DNA from: Spirochaetota bacterium
GTDB taxonomy: Bacteria > Spirochaetota > Spirochaetia > Sphaerochaetales > Sphaerochaetaceae
Direction: 5' to 3'
Length of the DNA: 64,000 nt
NCBI GenBank assembly: GCA_023401595.1
Contig: JAEXDQ010000010.1
Span: forward strand, 1-64,000
The number at the start of each line of letters is the position of its first letter. Within the stretch, counting starts at the first letter, position 1. The position numbers were made by a program, and so were the translations under genes. Positions 26,081 through 34,115 of the stretch are shown piece by piece. A model generated the notes under the pieces. The model saw nothing but the letters and a program-made list of their open reading frames with translations. It was not told the origin of the DNA and made no database searches.

Positions 26081-27043
26081 TCACATATAGATGAAACTTG
26101 TAGCCAATGCATGGTCAGGTTCCTGACTTTCCAATGCGAACTGACAGGCGTTTTCCAGTTCCTTATCGATTTCCTGTTCTAGAGCGACCAAAACTTTTTC
26201 CGTCGCCCGCTTCTCCCGTAGCAATCTCTGCCGGAAATGAGTGACAGGGTCATGTTCCCTGATTACTTCATTGACTTCATCCTTTGTTCTGTAGACTTCC
26301 GGTTCTCCGGCGTAATGCCCTTCGATACGATAACATTCTGTGACCAACAGCGTGGGGCCTTCTCCGTTTCTTGCCCGTTCCACAGCTTCCGTCGCCGCCT
26401 GATAGACGGCTACAGGATCGAATCCATCAACTCGTATACCGGGAATTCCATATCCCGCGGCGCGAATGGAGAAATCCTCAATATTTGACGAGGTTCTACA
26501 ATTGGTAGAAACCGCATAATGATTGTTCTCTATCACGAATATAACGGGGACGTTCCAGATTGATGCCATGTTCAGGCTTTCATGAAAATTGCCGGTATTG
26601 CATCCACCATCGCCGCTGAAAGAAACCGCGACACGTTTTTCCCCGCGCATCTTGAATGCCAGTCCAGCCCCAAGTGCTATTGGGATACTGGCGCCTACCA
26701 GACCGAAAGCGCCGAGACTGCCAGTTTCAAAGGCGGCAATATGCATTGATCCTCCGAATCCTTGGCAATACCCGGTGGCTTTTCCCAGTATTTCCGCCAT
26801 CATCCGATCCGTCTTCGCACCTTTGGCTATATTATGGCCATGACTCCTGTGTGTCCCGGCGATCAAATCATCATCATGCAACGCAAGACAAATTCCCACG
26901 CCGGATGCCTCTTCTCCGATATAGGGATGGACAGTTCCCTTTACGTAGCCTTTCATGAATAAGTTTTTCGCAGAAAGTTCAAATTGTCGGATCCGATACA
27001 TCCGACGATACATCTCAAGATAGAGACTTCTTTCCAAATCCAT
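26081..27043 (-). CDS. Thiamine-dependent E1 alpha subunit, acetoin dehydrogenase (AcoA)-like
   Basis: 320 residues. The thiamine diphosphate motif runs from GDG (144-146) to ENN (172-174). Other AcoA-like blocks are YRRMYRIRQFE, HPYIGEEASGVGICLAL, HRSHGHNIAKGAKTDRMMAEILGKATGYCQG and GGSMHIA. AcoA-type enzymes cleave acetoin to acetyl-CoA and acetaldehyde; pyruvate E1 is the other possibility. First gene of the 13-gene operon (SD AGGAGG). Association with a sugar transporter, lactonase and isomerases argues that the substrate is a sugar-derived keto compound and not acetoin itself. Confidence 0.88.
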   Translation of the reverse strand: MDLERSLYLEMYRRMYRIRQFELSAKNLFMKGYVKGTVHPYIGEEASGVGICLALHDDDLIAGTHRSHGHNIAKGAKTDRMMAEILGKATGYCQGFGGSMHIAAFETGSLGAFGLVGASIPIALGAGLAFKMRGEKRVAVSFSGDGGCNTGNFHESLNMASIWNVPVIFVIENNHYAVSTNCRTSSNIEDFSIRAAGYGIPGIRVDGFDPVAVYQAATEAVERARNGEGPTLLVTECYRIEGHYAGEPEVYRTKDEVNEVIREHDPVTHFRQRLLREKRATEKVLVALEQEIDKELENACQFALESQEPDHALATSFIYM

Positions 27044-27661
27044 GGTTCCTCCTTTTACCTCAGTCGCATATCTCGTAGCTAGAGTTCCTGATGAATGATT
27101 CAGAATTCAAGTATAGATTCACATACAAATATAAATTTGTCAAACATTTTATGTATAATGTTTATCATATGATGAATAGATAAAAAAAGAACGATTACAC
27201 ATACTTGACCGGTCATCATAAGGAGAGGGGTCCAATGCGAATGCTTTACTTTTGCACAATGAGACTTATTTGTGTCGCAATAAGCAAAACCAGCAAAATA
27301 CACAGGATGCGACAATACTGAACAGGATGTAGGCGACGGCAGGCTGGATGTCATTTCCGTCCCTAGAAAGCGCACGAGAGATAGGTGTATTTTTGAGGTT
27401 ATCACCCCTATGACGGCGGCAGGACTACCCTCGACGTAACACTTCCCGCCGGAAGACAACAGGTCATCCTGCTTAATTTCGATAGAGCCGGCTTGAAAAC
27501 AGCATATCTACCATGAAGGTTTGCGGTCATCGGCGCAAAGGCAAATCCCCACAAATGGATGTTATATCTTCAATCCTTCCGGGTATTGTCGTTATCGGCA
27601 TGCCCACAGACAATGTACCCCTCGCATCAAAAATATATGTTGATGGGTTCGGCCTCTTGTT
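27044..27661. other. Promoter region of the 13-gene operon; no gene seen
   Basis: The 617-nt gap between E1alpha and the threonine dehydratase end holds the operon promoter near 27100-27180 and no supported coding sequence. The part from about 27240 to 27660 is more GC-rich and may hold worn-out coding DNA, but no family could be recognised in any frame. Confidence 0.45.
27142..27173 (-). promoter_or_regulatory. Candidate FadR-type operator upstream of E1alpha
   Basis: AAACATT (27142-27148) and AATGTTT (27157-27163) form an inverted repeat with an 8-nt spacer, followed by the palindrome ATCATATGAT (27164-27173). A minus-strand TTGACA (27143-27138) overlaps the repeat, so a bound repressor would block the polymerase. 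No well-spaced -10 was found, so the promoter call is tentative. Confidence 0.4.
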
Positions 27662-28855
27662 TTACTCCACGAACTTGAATCCGGCGTCGGCGAGGGCTTT
27701 GCGTATTTGGCGGATATGCTTGTGGTCCCGTGTCTCCAACGTGAGCCGGAGTGTGCAACTGTTCAAATCCGTGTTCTCGCCGGAACGGTCATGATGGACG
27801 GCGACCACATTGCCTCCAAGTGCGGCTATGATCGACGAGACCTCCACCAATTGTCCGGGTTTGTCCAACAATTCCAGTGTAAAATCCGCTGAACGGCCGG
27901 ATTTCAGCAACCCGCGGGCTATGACCCTGGACAGAATCGTTACGTCTATGTTACCGCCGGACACAAGACAGACGGTCTTCTTCCCACGGATATCGACTTT
28001 GTCGAACATGGCCGCGGCTACCGCGACCGCACCGGCGCCCTCGGCGACGAGCTTCTGTTTCTCCATAAGGGCAAGGATGGCGGACGCCACTTCATCGTCC
28101 GTCACGGTGACGATACCGTCCACATACCGTTCGCACAGGTCGTAGGTCAACGTTCCGGGGGATTTGACGGCGATGCCGTCGGCTACGGTGGAGACCCCTT
28201 TGAGGGTGACCTTCTCATGACTGCGCATGGAATCGTACATGGAAGCGGCGCCTGCGGCCTGAACGCCGTAGACCTTGCAGGAGGGGCGTAACGATTTGAT
28301 GGCGTACGCCACTCCGGAAATCAAGCCTCCCCCGCCGACAGGGACAATGACGGTATCGACGTCTGGAAGCTGGTCGAGCAATTCAAGGCCGATGGTACCC
28401 TGTCCTGCGATTACGTCTTCATCGTCGAACGGATGGATGAACGTGCGCCCTGTCTCGTGCTGGAGACGGCAGGCTTCCTGATAGGCGTCGTCATAGACGC
28501 CCTTGACCAGGTTAACCGTCGCCCCATAGGCCCTGGTCGCTTCGACCTTCGATATTGGGGCCCCTTCGGGAATGCAGATGACGGCCTCTATGCCGCTGCG
28601 TTGGGCGGCCAACGCCACTCCCTGGGCGTGGTTGCCGGCGGAACAGGCTATGACGCCTTTCGCTTTCTGATCCTCGGTCAGCTGGGCTATCTTGTAGTAT
28701 GCGCCACGAACCTTGAACGAACCGGTGATCTGCAGGTTTTCGGTCTTGAGATAGACCTCTGAATCAGGAAATATCCGGGGGGCGCGAATCAAGTCCGTGG
28801 TTCTCGCTATGGATTTCAGCACATAGGCCGCATGATAGATTTTGTCGAGCGTCAT
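27662..28855 (-). CDS. ilvA: Threonine ammonia-lyase with ACT domain
   Basis: 397 residues. PLP Lys in GSFKVRGA (about residue 48), ACSAGNHAQGVALAA, the glycine-rich phosphate loop GGGGLISG, and a C-terminal ACT-like domain (FTLELLDKPGQLVEVSSIIAALGGNVV). It deaminates threonine (and serine) to 2-oxobutyrate. Length and the single ACT domain match the shorter IlvA/TdcB-with-ACT class. It is a single gene, its 3' end facing the promoter region of the sugar operon; supply of isoleucine precursor or threonine breakdown are both possible. Confidence 0.88.
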   Translation of the reverse strand: MTLDKIYHAAYVLKSIARTTDLIRAPRIFPDSEVYLKTENLQITGSFKVRGAYYKIAQLTEDQKAKGVIACSAGNHAQGVALAAQRSGIEAVICIPEGAPISKVEATRAYGATVNLVKGVYDDAYQEACRLQHETGRTFIHPFDDEDVIAGQGTIGLELLDQLPDVDTVIVPVGGGGLISGVAYAIKSLRPSCKVYGVQAAGAASMYDSMRSHEKVTLKGVSTVADGIAVKSPGTLTYDLCERYVDGIVTVTDDEVASAILALMEKQKLVAEGAGAVAVAAAMFDKVDIRGKKTVCLVSGGNIDVTILSRVIARGLLKSGRSADFTLELLDKPGQLVEVSSIIAALGGNVVAVHHDRSGENTDLNSCTLRLTLETRDHKHIRQIRKALADAGFKFVE

Positions 28856-28975
28856 GGAGTCCTCCGATGCCCTCCATCAGAAAATCGGTCGTAAACGGGC
28901 ATCGAAGGGCATCATATCACAATACATGTGATGATGTCTCTTGACAGCGGCGTGGTTTCGGGTCAATTTTGCAGT

Positions 28976-29683
28976 ATGAAGGTTACATACATCCATCATA
29001 GTTCGTTTCTGATTGAGGATGAGGCCCGCACCCTGCTGTTCGATTATTTCGAGGGCAATCTACCTCGTATAGCGACGGACCGTCCGCTGTATGTCTTTGC
29101 CAGCCACCGTCATGGAGATCATTTTTCTCCTGTGATTTTCAATCTGGCAAAGGAAGTCCCAGACATTCGGTACATCCTCTCCGCAGATATCTGGAAAAAA
29201 CGGGTGCCAACGGAACTACTGGAACGGACGGCGTTCCTAAAACCGGATAGCGATATTTCGTTCGATGGGTTGGTGGTATCAACCTTGAAGTCCACCGACG
29301 AAGGGGTGGCTTTCCTCGTGTCATCGGAAAACTGGAAGGTCTATCATGCGGGAGATCTGAACAACTGGTATTGGGCGGAAGAGAGCGACGACTGGAACAC
29401 GAAGATGGCAAAGTCATACCTTGTTCAACTTAAAAAGCTGAGGGATGTGAATATCGATGTGGCGTTCGTCCCCGTCGATCCCCGGCTGGAGAGGGCTTAT
29501 TCGCTGGGCGCTGAAGAGTTGATGGAGGCTACCATTCCGACATATCTTTTCCCGATGCATTTCTGGGGCGACTTCTCGGTTTGCGAAAAACTCAAGGCGC
29601 TCTGGCAGGAAAAAGGGTTCCCGGCAAATGTCATGGAGATAACCCGCTCAGGTCAGGTATTTGAGCTTCCTCTAAGAACCTAA
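28976..29683 (+). CDS. Metallo-beta-lactamase-fold hydrolase
   Basis: 235 residues from MKVTYIHHSSFLIE. Metal ligands lie in SHRHGDH (His44, His46, Asp48, His49), with VYHAGDLNNWYW (Asp) and LFPMHFWGD (His) later, as in the UlaG/L-ascorbate-6-P-lactonase-like and related MBL proteins. Upstream in-frame GTG/ATG codons (28928-28934) exist, but the fold starts here. A TTGACA at 28941 could be the -35 box, which would give a very short leader. Substrate unknown. Confidence 0.75.
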   Translation: MKVTYIHHSSFLIEDEARTLLFDYFEGNLPRIATDRPLYVFASHRHGDHFSPVIFNLAKEVPDIRYILSADIWKKRVPTELLERTAFLKPDSDISFDGLVVSTLKSTDEGVAFLVSSENWKVYHAGDLNNWYWAEESDDWNTKMAKSYLVQLKKLRDVNIDVAFVPVDPRLERAYSLGAEELMEATIPTYLFPMHFWGDFSVCEKLKALWQEKGFPANVMEITRSGQVFELPLRT

Positions 29684-29760
29684 GGCTCACTCTAGGGTCA
29701 TTCCAGGCTCACTCTAGGGTCATTCCAGGCTCACGCTAGGGTCAATCCGGGCTCAATCGG
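29684..29760. repeat. 22-bp tandem repeat, three units plus a part
   Basis: Units at 29684-29705 and 29706-29727 are identical (GGCTCACTCTAGGGTCATTC plus CA). The third (29728-29749) has a few changes and a partial fourth starts GGCTCAATCGG. It begins right after the stop of the MBL gene and ends before the glyoxalase leader. Confidence 0.8.
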
Positions 29761-29959
29761 CGTCCGATTGGCGGGCAGATCGGCTTGCGTGGGGGAAACT
29801 TCGGAGGAGGGCTAGGGGCTTGTGGAGCTTGGAGGTCGGCCTACCCTTGACCGATTCTCATCAGAGATAGAATATACATGGGAGCATGTAGAGAAGTACG
29901 GGCATCTTATCTTGCCTAAAGCGGAAATGGTAACGAAAGCACACGAGGAGACACCGACC

Positions 29960-30334
29960 ATGGAATTTCATTTCGTACACAACAATTTCAATGTCATGAA
30001 TCTTGAAAAATCACTCAAATTCTATCAAGAGGCGTTGGGGCTCAAGGAAGTCAGAAGAAAAGAAGCGGCCGACGGTTCGTTTATCCTGGTCTATCTGGGG
30101 GACGGCAAGACAACGCACCAGCTGGAGTTGACCTGGCTGAGGGACTGGGACAAGGATCATTATGATCTCGGGGACGAAGAATTCCACCTCGCCCTTGCCG
30201 TGGACGACATCGAAGCGGCGCACAAGAAGCACAAGGAAATGGGATGCATCTGCTTCGAAAATCCAAAGATGGGAATCTATTTCATCAATGATCCGGACGG
30301 CTACTGGTTGGAAATCGTACCTGAACGGAAGTAA
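29960..30334 (+). CDS. gloA: Glyoxalase I-like (lactoylglutathione lyase family)
   Basis: 124 residues, starting MEFHFVHNNFNVMNLEKSLKFYQEALGL after the SD GAGGAG. Metal-ligand positions of glyoxalase I are visible: the early His, Glu in HQLELTW, His in EFHLALAV and Glu in WLEIVPE. NDPDGYWLEI is the usual C-terminal block. It should detoxify methylglyoxal (with glutathione or another thiol). A frame extending upstream to 29822 was rejected because it lacks a ribosome site and family similarity. Monocistronic. Confidence 0.85.
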   Translation: MEFHFVHNNFNVMNLEKSLKFYQEALGLKEVRRKEAADGSFILVYLGDGKTTHQLELTWLRDWDKDHYDLGDEEFHLALAVDDIEAAHKKHKEMGCICFENPKMGIYFINDPDGYWLEIVPERK

Positions 30335-30354
30335 ACTCAATAGTCTGTAAGGGC

Positions 30355-31200
30355 CTAAGTAATCAGACCAGCATATTGGAACGCTTTGTACAGGCCATCG
30401 TCATTGATGTCTGCGGTTACATGGTCGGCTAGTTGTTTCAGCGAGCCGACACCGTTGCCCATGGCGATGCCCGTTCCTGCGTATTCGATCATCTCCAGGT
30501 CGTTGTAGCCGTCCCCGATCGCTACGGAATCGGCCCGGTCGCAACCATAATGCTTCAACACGACTTCAATACCAGTAGCTTTGGAGACGCCTGTTCGGGA
30601 GAGTTCCCCGCTTTTTTCTTCCGGCAGACCGATCGTATTGTTGATGATCATGAACCGTCCCGCGAAATGTCTTCGAACCTCTTCGACCGGCGTGGTTTCA
30701 GACAGGAAAAATATTTTCGTGACATCGCGGCATTCGTATAGATGCTCCTTCGCCACGATTCCAGGAATCACGACCTCGTCACGCCGGGAATGTTCGGACG
30801 ATGCGCTGAGCATAGCGGCGAAAGCAACCAAGGATCGTTCTCGCGCATAGGTCATGGAGGGACATTGGAAAAAGCCGTGAATCTTGTTCATATCGAAATA
30901 GTCGATGATTTCGGCCACCCATTCATCCTGCAATTTCGAGAAAAAGATATTGGCACCGTCGATATCCACGAAAGCTCCGGCGGCCCCGACCATCCCGTCG
31001 AATCCGATAGCCATGACCTGAGGCTGGAGTTCGGCACGGCTACGACCGGTGCAGAGCAACACCTTGTTTCCGTTCTGTCTCGCCATACGGATGGCCTGTA
31101 TCGCACTTTGTGGAATCGGTGCGCCAAAGGGGGCGATCGTCCCGTCTACATCGAGAAAAACGACTTTCTTCGGTTTCTGAACAAGCTTGTTATCATCCAT
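30355..31200 (-). CDS. HAD-superfamily (Cof-type) phosphatase
   Basis: About 281 residues: motif I FLDVDGTI, motif II LLCTGRS, a cap domain, motif III KATGIEVVLKHYG and motif IV AIGDGYNDLEMIEYAGTGIAMGNG, all of Cof/YidA-type sugar-phosphate phosphatases. The start is uncertain: an ATG at 31200 places motif I at about residue 15, as usual; another at 31269 adds 23 residues, and neither has a strong SD. Cytoplasmic, probably dephosphorylates a sugar phosphate or cofactor. Convergent with gloA. Confidence 0.82.
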   Translation of the reverse strand: MDDNKLVQKPKKVVFLDVDGTIAPFGAPIPQSAIQAIRMARQNGNKVLLCTGRSRAELQPQVMAIGFDGMVGAAGAFVDIDGANIFFSKLQDEWVAEIIDYFDMNKIHGFFQCPSMTYARERSLVAFAAMLSASSEHSRRDEVVIPGIVAKEHLYECRDVTKIFFLSETTPVEEVRRHFAGRFMIINNTIGLPEEKSGELSRTGVSKATGIEVVLKHYGCDRADSVAIGDGYNDLEMIEYAGTGIAMGNGVGSLKQLADHVTADINDDGLYKAFQYAGLIT

Positions 31201-31467
31201 AGTTGCATTCAAATGTTTTTGTACGTCCGGGTCAATAGCTGAAAGACGGTAGAATTCATTCAAACCCATGACTCATCCATGACCGCATCATCTCCGTGCA
31301 AATGCCATTTTCCTCAACAGTCACGACAATTCTTTGCACAAGCGGTTCATAACGTCCAATTTATGTTGATTCTGTGTAGTTTTTGTCATTTGCAGTTATC
31401 CTCGCTTGCCTCGACCGACTTTCAGAATCATATATGTGATACAGGAAAAATTATAATGGAGAAACAA

Positions 31468-33444
31468 ATGAAACATACAAAACTTTGTATCATCGCACTG
31501 CTCGTATGCGGTATTCTGGCGTTGGCGGGTTGTGCCATTACAGGCAATCAGACGTCCGCACAGACGGAAAGCGTCCAGCAACAGCCCGTATCATCACAAT
31601 CAATTCCAGCAGAGACGGCAATGCCGGCCGGAACAGGGATGGAAACGGCGCCCGGCATACCCACCGGCATGAGGCCTGACATGAATAGGACAGGAGAACC
31701 CGCCACGTTTGCCTCCACGGTAGAAACCGGAATCTATACAGCTTCAGTTTCTTTGCCGGACAATCCGCAGACGTATTATGATCCCGAGGATGTCGTGGAA
31801 AACTATGAGTTCCAGGATATCGCCATTGTCCTGAACGGAACGGAGTTCACCACCGACAATGGAACGGAGGTGTCGATCACGCAGAACAGTGATGGAAACA
31901 TCGTGATCAAGAACTCCGGAAAAGGCCTATACAACTACATTCTCTCCGGGGATTTCACAGGAACGGTCATGTTCACCAGCGACAAGGCGAACTATATGGT
32001 CACGCTCGCCGGACTCGATATCACGGGAACTACACTGCCCGCCCTACAGCTCAAGAGTACGACGAAAGCCTTCGTCAATCTCGCGGAAGGAACCAATAAC
32101 AATGTGGCCGACAGTACGGACAACGACAAGAAAGGGGCGATGACCAGTGGAGGAGATGTCATTTTCTGCGGAGAAGGAGCCCTGACCGTGACGGCCTACA
32201 AGAAACATGCCGTCAAAGTCGACGGAACCGTCCGTATCACATCAGGGACCATCAACATCGTCACGGACGAGAAGGCGGAAGGCAATGGTATCCACGCCGA
32301 TGATGCGTTCATCATGGATGCGGGAGACCTCACCATCAACTCAAACGGCACCGTATATGGCGAAGAGGGCAAAGGCATCAAGGTCAATGGCCGGGAAGCG
32401 GACGTAGAAAAGGGGCTTGAAGCGAAAGGCTACCTGGTGGTCAATGGGGGGACGATCATGGTCACTTCGGTCGGCAAGGCCATGACCGCGGGCTGGAAGC
32501 TTGCGGAAGACGCGGAGACAGAAAGCACGGCCGACGACCCCACCCCGAACCTGATCGTCAACAACGGCGTCATCATCATACAGACTACGGGTACTCCATA
32601 CGAAGTAAGCGAGGACGAATCGCTCAGTCCTGAGGGGCTTGAGGCGAAGGCGAGCCTGGTCGTCAACGGCGGGTTGATCCAGATCACGACAACCGACGAC
32701 GCGCTTAACGCGGGTGAAAACATTACCATCAACGGCGGCACGATGTTCGTTCACAGCAGCCAGGCCGATGCGGTTGATTCAAACGGAACAATCGTCATCA
32801 ACGGCGGGATCGTTGTTGCCCTTGGTTCGGGGGTTCCTGAAATGGGTCTGGACTGCGACGAGAATTCCAGGTTCAGCTACGTGGGAGGTACCATAGTGGC
32901 GATGGGCGGTGCGGGAAACAATACCCCGGAAGGTTCGTTGACCACGGGACGAGTAATTACGTATGGCGACGCGCTGTCGGCCGGTACGGCCTTGGCCTTG
33001 ACCGATGCGTCGGGAAACGTAATCGTAGGATTCACCGTCCCGGACTATTACACCAGTGGTTCGGCTTCTTTGCTGGCTTCCGACGCGATCAATAGCGGCG
33101 AGGCGTACAGCATCTCCACTGGCGGCACGTTGATCAGTGAAAGTGCGTTCAACGGTCTTGCATTGGGGAATGTCTCCTATACCGGCGGTACGGAGGCAGG
33201 TTCCGTCACCGTGGAATCGACGGTATCGCACATCGGTTCCGCGATCATGGGTTTCGGTCATGGCGGTTTCGGCGGTGGCTTCGGAAATTTCAACGGAGAT
33301 TTTGTTCCAGGGTTCGGCCGGAACGGAAACTTTGACGGCGAGCGTCCACCCCGTGGTACAGCCCCCTTCACCGGTGAACAATTCATCAACGGGGGACAGA
33401 CGGCTGGAAACGGACAACAGGACGGAGCGACGCCACAGCCATAA
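31468..33444 (+). CDS. Cthe_2159-type carbohydrate-binding lipoprotein
   Basis: 658 residues. The signal peptide MKHTKLCIIALLVCGILA ends in the lipobox ALAGC. The start at 31468 has GGAG 6 nt upstream; ATG 31456 is an alternative. The body has many short beta-strand repeats with asparagine/glycine turns (GKGLYNYILSGDFTG, ALQLKSTTKAFVNLAEG, AVKVDGTVRITSGTINI, GNGIHADDAFIMDAGDLTI, ALNAGENITINGGTMFV), as in the Cthe_2159/DUF4353 beta-helix family reported to bind polygalacturonate-like polymers. The tail is low-complexity Gly/Asn/Phe (GFGHGGFGGGFG). Surface-anchored glycan binding fits the pectate lyase and sulfatase further along; function here is inferred. Confidence 0.75.
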   Translation: MKHTKLCIIALLVCGILALAGCAITGNQTSAQTESVQQQPVSSQSIPAETAMPAGTGMETAPGIPTGMRPDMNRTGEPATFASTVETGIYTASVSLPDNPQTYYDPEDVVENYEFQDIAIVLNGTEFTTDNGTEVSITQNSDGNIVIKNSGKGLYNYILSGDFTGTVMFTSDKANYMVTLAGLDITGTTLPALQLKSTTKAFVNLAEGTNNNVADSTDNDKKGAMTSGGDVIFCGEGALTVTAYKKHAVKVDGTVRITSGTINIVTDEKAEGNGIHADDAFIMDAGDLTINSNGTVYGEEGKGIKVNGREADVEKGLEAKGYLVVNGGTIMVTSVGKAMTAGWKLAEDAETESTADDPTPNLIVNNGVIIIQTTGTPYEVSEDESLSPEGLEAKASLVVNGGLIQITTTDDALNAGENITINGGTMFVHSSQADAVDSNGTIVINGGIVVALGSGVPEMGLDCDENSRFSYVGGTIVAMGGAGNNTPEGSLTTGRVITYGDALSAGTALALTDASGNVIVGFTVPDYYTSGSASLLASDAINSGEAYSISTGGTLISESAFNGLALGNVSYTGGTEAGSVTVESTVSHIGSAIMGFGHGGFGGGFGNFNGDFVPGFGRNGNFDGERPPRGTAPFTGEQFINGGQTAGNGQQDGATPQP

Positions 33445-33490
33445 TCCGGCGACGCCGGCAGGGGGCGTCGGGAGAATTCAACCAAAGTGG

Positions 33491-33530
33491 ATGGGCGATG
33501 TCTTGGGCTATGGCCCGATGTCGCCCATTT
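33491..33530 (+). terminator. Branched hairpin, likely terminator
   Basis: ATGGGCGA (33491-33498) pairs with TCGCCCAT (33521-33528), enclosing a smaller GGGC/GCCC stem, then TTTG. A second small stem CGACGCC/GGCGTCG lies just before (33450-33470). Both follow the stop of the lipoprotein gene. Confidence 0.5.
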
Positions 33531-33544
33531 GTACTACAAGCCGG

Positions 33545-33757
33545 TCAAAACAATCGGTCCGGAGCTGTTGCTTGGATGCTTCCATAATTGAGATAGCTTC
33601 TATGCACCACGGCATTGGCAATCAGTTTACGCACACTATCAACAGGCAATTCATATCTGTCCTGTCTGTATATCCCCTTGATAGGCATCTCATTGTCCGG
33701 ACGACAAGCTTGACACACCCCATCTGCTTTCCCTATAGTCACTGTATACATATTCAA
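33545..33757 (-). pseudogene. Remnant of an ATP-binding AlbA-type transcriptional regulator
   Basis: The 70-codon frame has KGIYRQDRYELPVDSVRKLIANAVVHRSYLNYGSIQ, which matches the start of the HATPase region of AlbA_2/RecG-C-like putative regulators (ELPxxAxRExxxNAVxHRxY). Everything before and after is missing, so it is a fragment. Confidence 0.5.
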
Positions 33758-33959
33758 CGAAAAGAGGTTTCAACGGACATGAGAAGCTTTTCTTGCTAAC
33801 ACTCCACATATAATATGAAGTACTGTTCCAGTCATCTATGACATGATTGTGCTTCGGCAAGAAAGCGCTGTCCGACATTCCTATATTTTCGTGTAGTTTC
33901 CCCCTGTTTCCATACATGTCTACACAGTATTCCATGACCGAAAAAGGCCCGCAGCTTCC

Positions 33960-33988
33960 TTGCCAGGTTCGCGTCGGACTTCCTATAT
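33960..33988 (+). promoter_or_regulatory. Putative promoter of the ABC-F gene
   Basis: TTGCCA (33960-33965), 17-nt spacer, CTATAT (33983-33988). The predicted transcript has a leader of about 110 nt. Confidence 0.4.
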
Positions 33989-33992
33989 CCAC

Positions 33993-34115
33993 ATGGATTT
34001 GGAATATCCACATAACGGGGACATTCCCATCGGAAGGTCCTCATATACCCCGTCCTCCACAATTCGGAACCCCGTAGGAGACGGTACAAACAAGAGAGGT
34101 AACATATGTCCATGA
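33993..34115 (+). CDS. Possible 40-codon leader ORF overlapping lsa
   Basis: The frame starts ATG at 33993 (MDLEYPHNGDIP...) and stops TGA at 34113-34115, inside the first codons of the ABC-F gene at 34106. It lies in a leader where ACGGGG (34015-34020) can pair with CCCCGT at either 34048-34053 or 34070-34075. Such an arrangement would suit ribosome-mediated attenuation known for ABC-F genes. No SD was seen, so translation is uncertain. Confidence 0.25.
   Translation: MDLEYPHNGDIPIGRSSYTPSSTIRNPVGDGTNKRGNICP

Larger units (their letters stand above)
33445..34105. other. Gap with a regulator fragment and the lsa leader
   Basis: It contains terminator-like stems, a minus-strand remnant at 33545-33757 and the promoter/leader of the ABC-F gene. 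Frames at 33690-34113 on the minus strand show no family similarity. Confidence 0.5.

Noticed and set aside
27100..27459. 119-codon minus-strand frame in the operon promoter region
   Set aside because: No similarity or good SD, and it covers the putative operator and promoter.
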